A stretch of DNA of 64,000 nt from Gymnorhina tibicen (taxonomy: Eukaryota > Chordata > Aves > Passeriformes > Artamidae). The position numbers and the translations under genes were made by a program. Shown here piece after piece: positions 60,076-64,000 of this stretch. Location: assembly GCA_013399875.1 (NCBI GenBank), contig VXAZ01000953.1, positions 2,045,890 through 2,109,889 on the forward strand. The letters are read 5' to 3'. Every line of letters starts with the position of its first letter. Positions within the stretch are counted from its first letter, which is position 1. Below the pieces are notes generated by a model, which searched no databases, was not told the origin of the DNA, and saw only the letters and a program-made list of their open reading frames with translations.

Positions 60076-62721
60076 ACATCCCTCATTCTGTTTGAGGCAA
60101 CTGGATATAAGGTAACCTGCGTAAACCTTTGTGTACACACTGCTGTCCCAAGTGGTACCACAGAATTACCCAGTATTCTGACAGTAACAATGAAAACACA
60201 CTTTAACAGCACCTGGATGAAAAAAAAAGCATGAAAAATTCTTGTATCTATCCCCCTCCACTAGGGCTGTATTGAGTCGGGGTAAACCAGCAGCCATTCG
60301 AAGAAGCAACATGAATTTTGCTTGCTGGAAAAGAGGGGACAAGAAGAATGATTTCTCAAGTGTAAGTAAGCCAAGGATGAGACTGAGGGAAGAAGACCAG
60401 TAGGATTTATTTGTAATGACAAGTGACAAGTGATCACCATAAAGATATTCTTGGAACAGAATCCTGCTAATCTCTGCTATAATTCTAGTCTCAAATGGTT
60501 TGGCTCTGGCAGTGCTTCTAGAAATGATATATGTGAAAGCATTGGGGATTGTCAAGAAAGAAGTTTTGCCTTGACAGTTACATTTTGGACTCAATGGGTT
60601 TATTTGTGCTTCCCCTACTCCACCACACTCCCCTGTCTGGTTTTGTTGTTTTTTTTTAAAGCTAAGGTCAGCTGCAATTAGTATTTAGAAAAGAAAATGT
60701 TTATAACCTCTCGCTTTTATCATCATTAATAATGCAACAAATGTATTGAATGTGGGCAGACTTTTCAGCAATCTGCAGTGCTCTCCCCCTCTGGCTCAGA
60801 AAATATGTACCTCTTGAGAGAAAATCTATTTCATTAGAGACCTGATAAAATGCCTAGAAATGACAACATAAATAAGCATTTAAGTGCTGCTCCTTCTTTC
60901 ACTATGAAGTCGTTTCCAGCTGAGAAAAGCAAGAAAGAAGCTGTAGTGGGATGGTGGGAGAGCGAGTTGATGAATATTTGATCACAATTGTCTTAAATAA
61001 ATGCTTTTCCCAGACATACCCTCTTGACGTATCGACTGCACTGTTAGTCTCACCTCTCTCACACCATCTTAAAGGCAGGTCCGTGGCCAAGGCATTTTGA
61101 GTTGACAACAAATGAAACTGAATGCTTCCTCTTCTTTTGCTTCTCCCTTCTCCAGCCTGTTGCTTACTTCGCTGTCATTTCTTTTTCCTCTTTCCATCGC
61201 TCCCTCCCATAAAAGGTTTGATATGTAAACTAGAGCCCTTTCTCCAGAGCTATTGCCTGCTACGAAGGTGGTTTGAAATTAAGGTGATTGAGGGGTCAGA
61301 GTGCTTAATCTGGCCTGGCTGTGCTAAGCTTCGTTATGAGAGGCTCTCAGAAGGAGATGTCAAGGCTGGAGGTGGAGAACAAGGGAAGCAGCAAACCAGC
61401 AGATTGAGGGCTTTACCTCAGACCTCCACGGTTCCCCTGTGCCTCAGCTCTGCCCAGTGATGGCTCACAGGGTACATGTAAATGTTAAGCGAAACTGGGC
61501 ACAACACAGACTGCATTTATCCTGCTGTTTGTCCACAAAGCCCTTCCCGCAGGATCAGCAGAACCAACTGAGAAAAGAAAGTGACTCTGCCCTGGGCTGA
61601 GATTCCTCTCAGCCGCTGAAGGAGGCGGTATGAAACAAGCCCTCAGATGGAAACAGAAACAAGACAACCCTTCCCGCAGCAACAAACCAACCCAACTCTC
61701 ACATGTGCCTTTGCAGGGATAGGGAATCCCTGCAACACTCATCTGTGGAGTGCCCCTTGCCTCCTTCCCAGGCCCCACACCAGCCAAACAAACTCCACAC
61801 ACATACCCTTGCTGTGTCTCAGGGAAGCAGCTCACAGCTCAATGCACAAGCCAGGCAAAATAAGGCAATCACAAAGACCAAAAGCAAAATTCACCAAGCA
61901 TTTTTCTAGTGACTAAGTGGCAGTAAAAGGCTAGCAAAGGGTACAACTGGCTCCTTTGGGATTTCAAGTGTTCTTGAGAAGCCCATGCATATTTATTTTT
62001 TTTTAAGCTAAAGAATATATTAGTTTTTTAAATGCCTTCTATGCATATGTACAAGTTGTCAGCCCAGATCCCTGTGGATCTTGACTCATTAAGCAACCAC
62101 CAAATTCCTTGTAACACCTCCCACTTGACTAAAGTCACACGAGAAATCTGTCTAAAGCAAAGGACCTTACACAAACTTTTAAATCTTAAACCGGACACCA
62201 CATAGGTTGGGGCACTTCTTTATCACAGCTGGCTCACATGGTACACAGACACAATACCAGTTTTCCAAGCTGAAGGATTCAAATGAAGGAAGAGCAGCAT
62301 CTAAAAAGAGCTGAGGCCAAGAAATAAAAGTTTTATGCACAAGACATCTTTGGAGAAGGGAGTCCATGTTGTGTGTCAAGGCCATACCATTCCGTAAATC
62401 TCTCTGAAGGTGATAAATTTGGCCAGATTATTCAGCTCTTAATAGTGGGAATCCTGTGAGTAACAGCAGGTTAGGGAGGTCATCTAAAGGTTGCTGAGGT
62501 CTACCTGGCAAAACTACATTGTGGAAATTAATCAGAGGGGTCACGATGGCATCGCAGAGGATATTCAGAGGCAGTAGCAAAATAGATAGGTTTTTCATAT
62601 CAGTAAAACAGACAAGTCTCCTGGTTAGCAGCAGGCTATGCAAAGGCCTCAGCTATTATGCAGTACAGAGAGTCACAGTCCATAGCAGAAAGCTGTCAGG
62701 AGATGCCAAGTAGAAACCCAG
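60076..62721. other. Unique non-coding sequence
   Basis: A minus-strand frame of 142 codons (60594-60166) is one of the longest in the window but has the serine/leucine/phenylalanine bias of chance frames. A CT-rich stretch lies near 61120-61210. No gene is recognised. Confidence 0.45.
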
Positions 62722-63252
62722 TGTTTAACCTCAGCCAAAAACTAAGTACCAAACAGCTATTCTCTCACTACTCTCTTCCCAGTGGGGAGGAGAATCCATG
62801 GGGAAAAAAACTAAACCTTGTAGGTTGAGGTAAGAACAGCTTAGTAATTGAAAACAAGAAAAATGTACTGCTACTACTAATGCAATAGAGAGGAATAAAG
62901 CCCAGGAGAAGCTAATAATGCCCAACACAGTTGCCCACCATTCCCTGACCAATCCCAAACTATTCCAGAGAACTCCACCCAGTTTGTTTACTGAGCATGG
63001 CATTCTATAGTATGGAATATCCCTTCAGCCAGTTTGGTGTAGCTGTCCTGGAAATGCTCCTTCACAGCTTCTTGTACACTCTCATGCTGATAGATCGTGG
63101 GAAAGTGAAAAGTCCTTGATTTAGGGTAAGCAGTACTCAGCAAAAACTAAAACATCTGTGTGTTACCAACATTATTCTCATACTGAATTAAAAACACAGC
63201 ACTGCACTGGCTACTAGGAAGAAAATGAACTATCCCAGCCAAAAGCAGGACA
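62722..63252 (+). mobile_element. Solo LTR of the same endogenous retrovirus family
   Basis: Begins TGTTTAACCTCAGCC and passes 'gtaggttgaggtaagaaca', 'tttactgagcatggcattct', 'tatggaatatcccttcagcc', 'aaaagtccttgatttagggt', 'acatctgtgtgttaccaaca', ending AGCAGGACA. Block by block this matches the LTR at 10279-10869 but in the opposite orientation. It is somewhat shorter (531 against 591 bases), has lost part of its A/T-rich centre and the start of the first block, and shows many substitutions, so it is an old insertion. No retroviral gene flanks it. There is no obvious target-site duplication. Confidence 0.88.
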
Positions 63253-64000
63253 CCATCCAGAACAAGGACTGTAAGAACAGGTTCAGATGGAGGTATTCAA
63301 ACCCAAAAAGCATCACATTTGAAATGCTGATGTTAACCCACCTCTCCTTGAAGCATGGAAACAAACAAGGAGCAAGAACTCAATAATGCTATTGACTAAC
63401 TTGTTCTCTGGACTCTCAGCTCTCATCGCTACCTTATTCTCAGACAGGCTTCTAACAAACTTGACCCTGACTATATCCTCCTTAAAGAATGTAAAAAAGT
63501 TTCAGTAAAGTTTAATTTACACATTTAAAGGACATTAAGAAGGTTAAACACCTGTGCACGGTACCACTTTGCTAAGTATCCCTATAAAAGTAATTTGGAG
63601 TCAGTTATGGAAGGCAAGATCTGTCTTTGTCTCTTAGTTTCACTTTCTCACCAAACTATTTAATCCAAAGACAGGAGTAGGAGAGGTTTGGAAGTTGTTG
63701 CAGCAGTTTGTGGTGGGGACTAGGACAGCTCCACATCCCAGCCTAAGCCAAGATTGGCAAGTCAGAGGCTGCAGCACAAGTCAGAAGAAGCCACACCACA
63801 GAAAGTGGCACAAGAACAGCTCCAAGAGGGAGCAGGCTTTGCCTGACATGGCCCTAGCACAAGCCTGTGTACCATGGACAGAAAAAGGGGGAAATGGGAT
63901 GCCTGCCTGTGACTTGGCAGAGATACTCTGTTTCTAAAATGTGCACACACTTCACTTTCTATTCTGCTTTTCCTCTGCAGGAAGGCCTTTGCCTGGGACT
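63253..64000. other. Unique non-coding sequence to the right edge
   Basis: No repeat or gene is recognised. Antiparallel frames near 63695-63950 are 62-80 codons and unsupported. Confidence 0.5.

Noticed and set aside
59892..60212. Hydrophobic minus-strand frames over the AAAC repeat
   Set aside because: Translation of a simple repeat; not a membrane protein.
60166..60594. 142-codon minus-strand frame
   Set aside because: Serine/leucine/phenylalanine-biased, no ATG-context support, no splice borders, no recognised motif.
61122..61460. Signal-peptide-like leucine-rich start of a 112-codon frame
   Set aside because: Begins at a CTG in CT-rich DNA; the leucine run reflects the pyrimidine tract, and no conserved downstream domain is seen.
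1..64000. tRNA, rRNA, snRNA, microRNA of known sequence, CRISPR or bacterial-type operons
   Set aside because: No B-box-like GTTCRANNC in tRNA context, no remembered microRNA or snRNA core, no regularly spaced direct repeats and no ribosome-binding-site-led gene series were found.

Overview
The window reads as vertebrate nuclear DNA from a bird, and no complete gene can be called in it. The bird assignment rests on several CR1 retrotransposon 3' ends that finish in the avian-type ATTCTRTG octamer tail, and on two solo retroviral LTRs of a family I recall as widespread in songbirds and relatives (memory, not a search). No reading frame on either strand exceeds about 143 codons, nothing resembles an operon, and I recognise no protein domain, tRNA, rRNA or snRNA. 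One ambiguous base (N at 299) points to a draft assembly. The best overall reading is intergenic or deep intronic sequence of low repeat density.

Layout. Bases 1-300 hold A-rich sequence followed by a short GC- and CpG-rich block that may be the edge of a CpG island of a neighbouring gene. From there to about 8.8 kb the sequence is unique apart from old, decayed repeat remnants. A CR1 end (8819-9128) and an antisense solo LTR (10279-10869) follow. A long imperfect inverted repeat lies at 11421-11569. The stretch from 16.8 to 24 kb has two AT-rich, homeodomain-motif-rich blocks (16780-17150 and 23040-23600) that look like conserved non-coding elements. Between them, at 20.45-22.16 kb, is a run of plus-strand segments bounded by good splice-site sequences. 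The region 24-40 kb is mostly unique, with a CORE-SINE/L3-like remnant and a third AT-rich block (34.6-35.06 kb). CR1 ends occur at 40262-40357, 44390-45121 and 56847-57118. A predicted G-quadruplex is at 53323-53351, and a second solo LTR of the same family, in the opposite orientation, is at 62722-63252.

No genes can be shown to work together here. The most gene-like signals are isolated, unrecognised open segments with splice-site-like borders on both strands. In 64 kb read on both strands many such segments arise by chance, so they are given low confidence. RNA-seq or cross-bird conservation would settle them. Ancient MIR/L3-type repeats were recognised by eye from remembered consensus features, so their edges are approximate.
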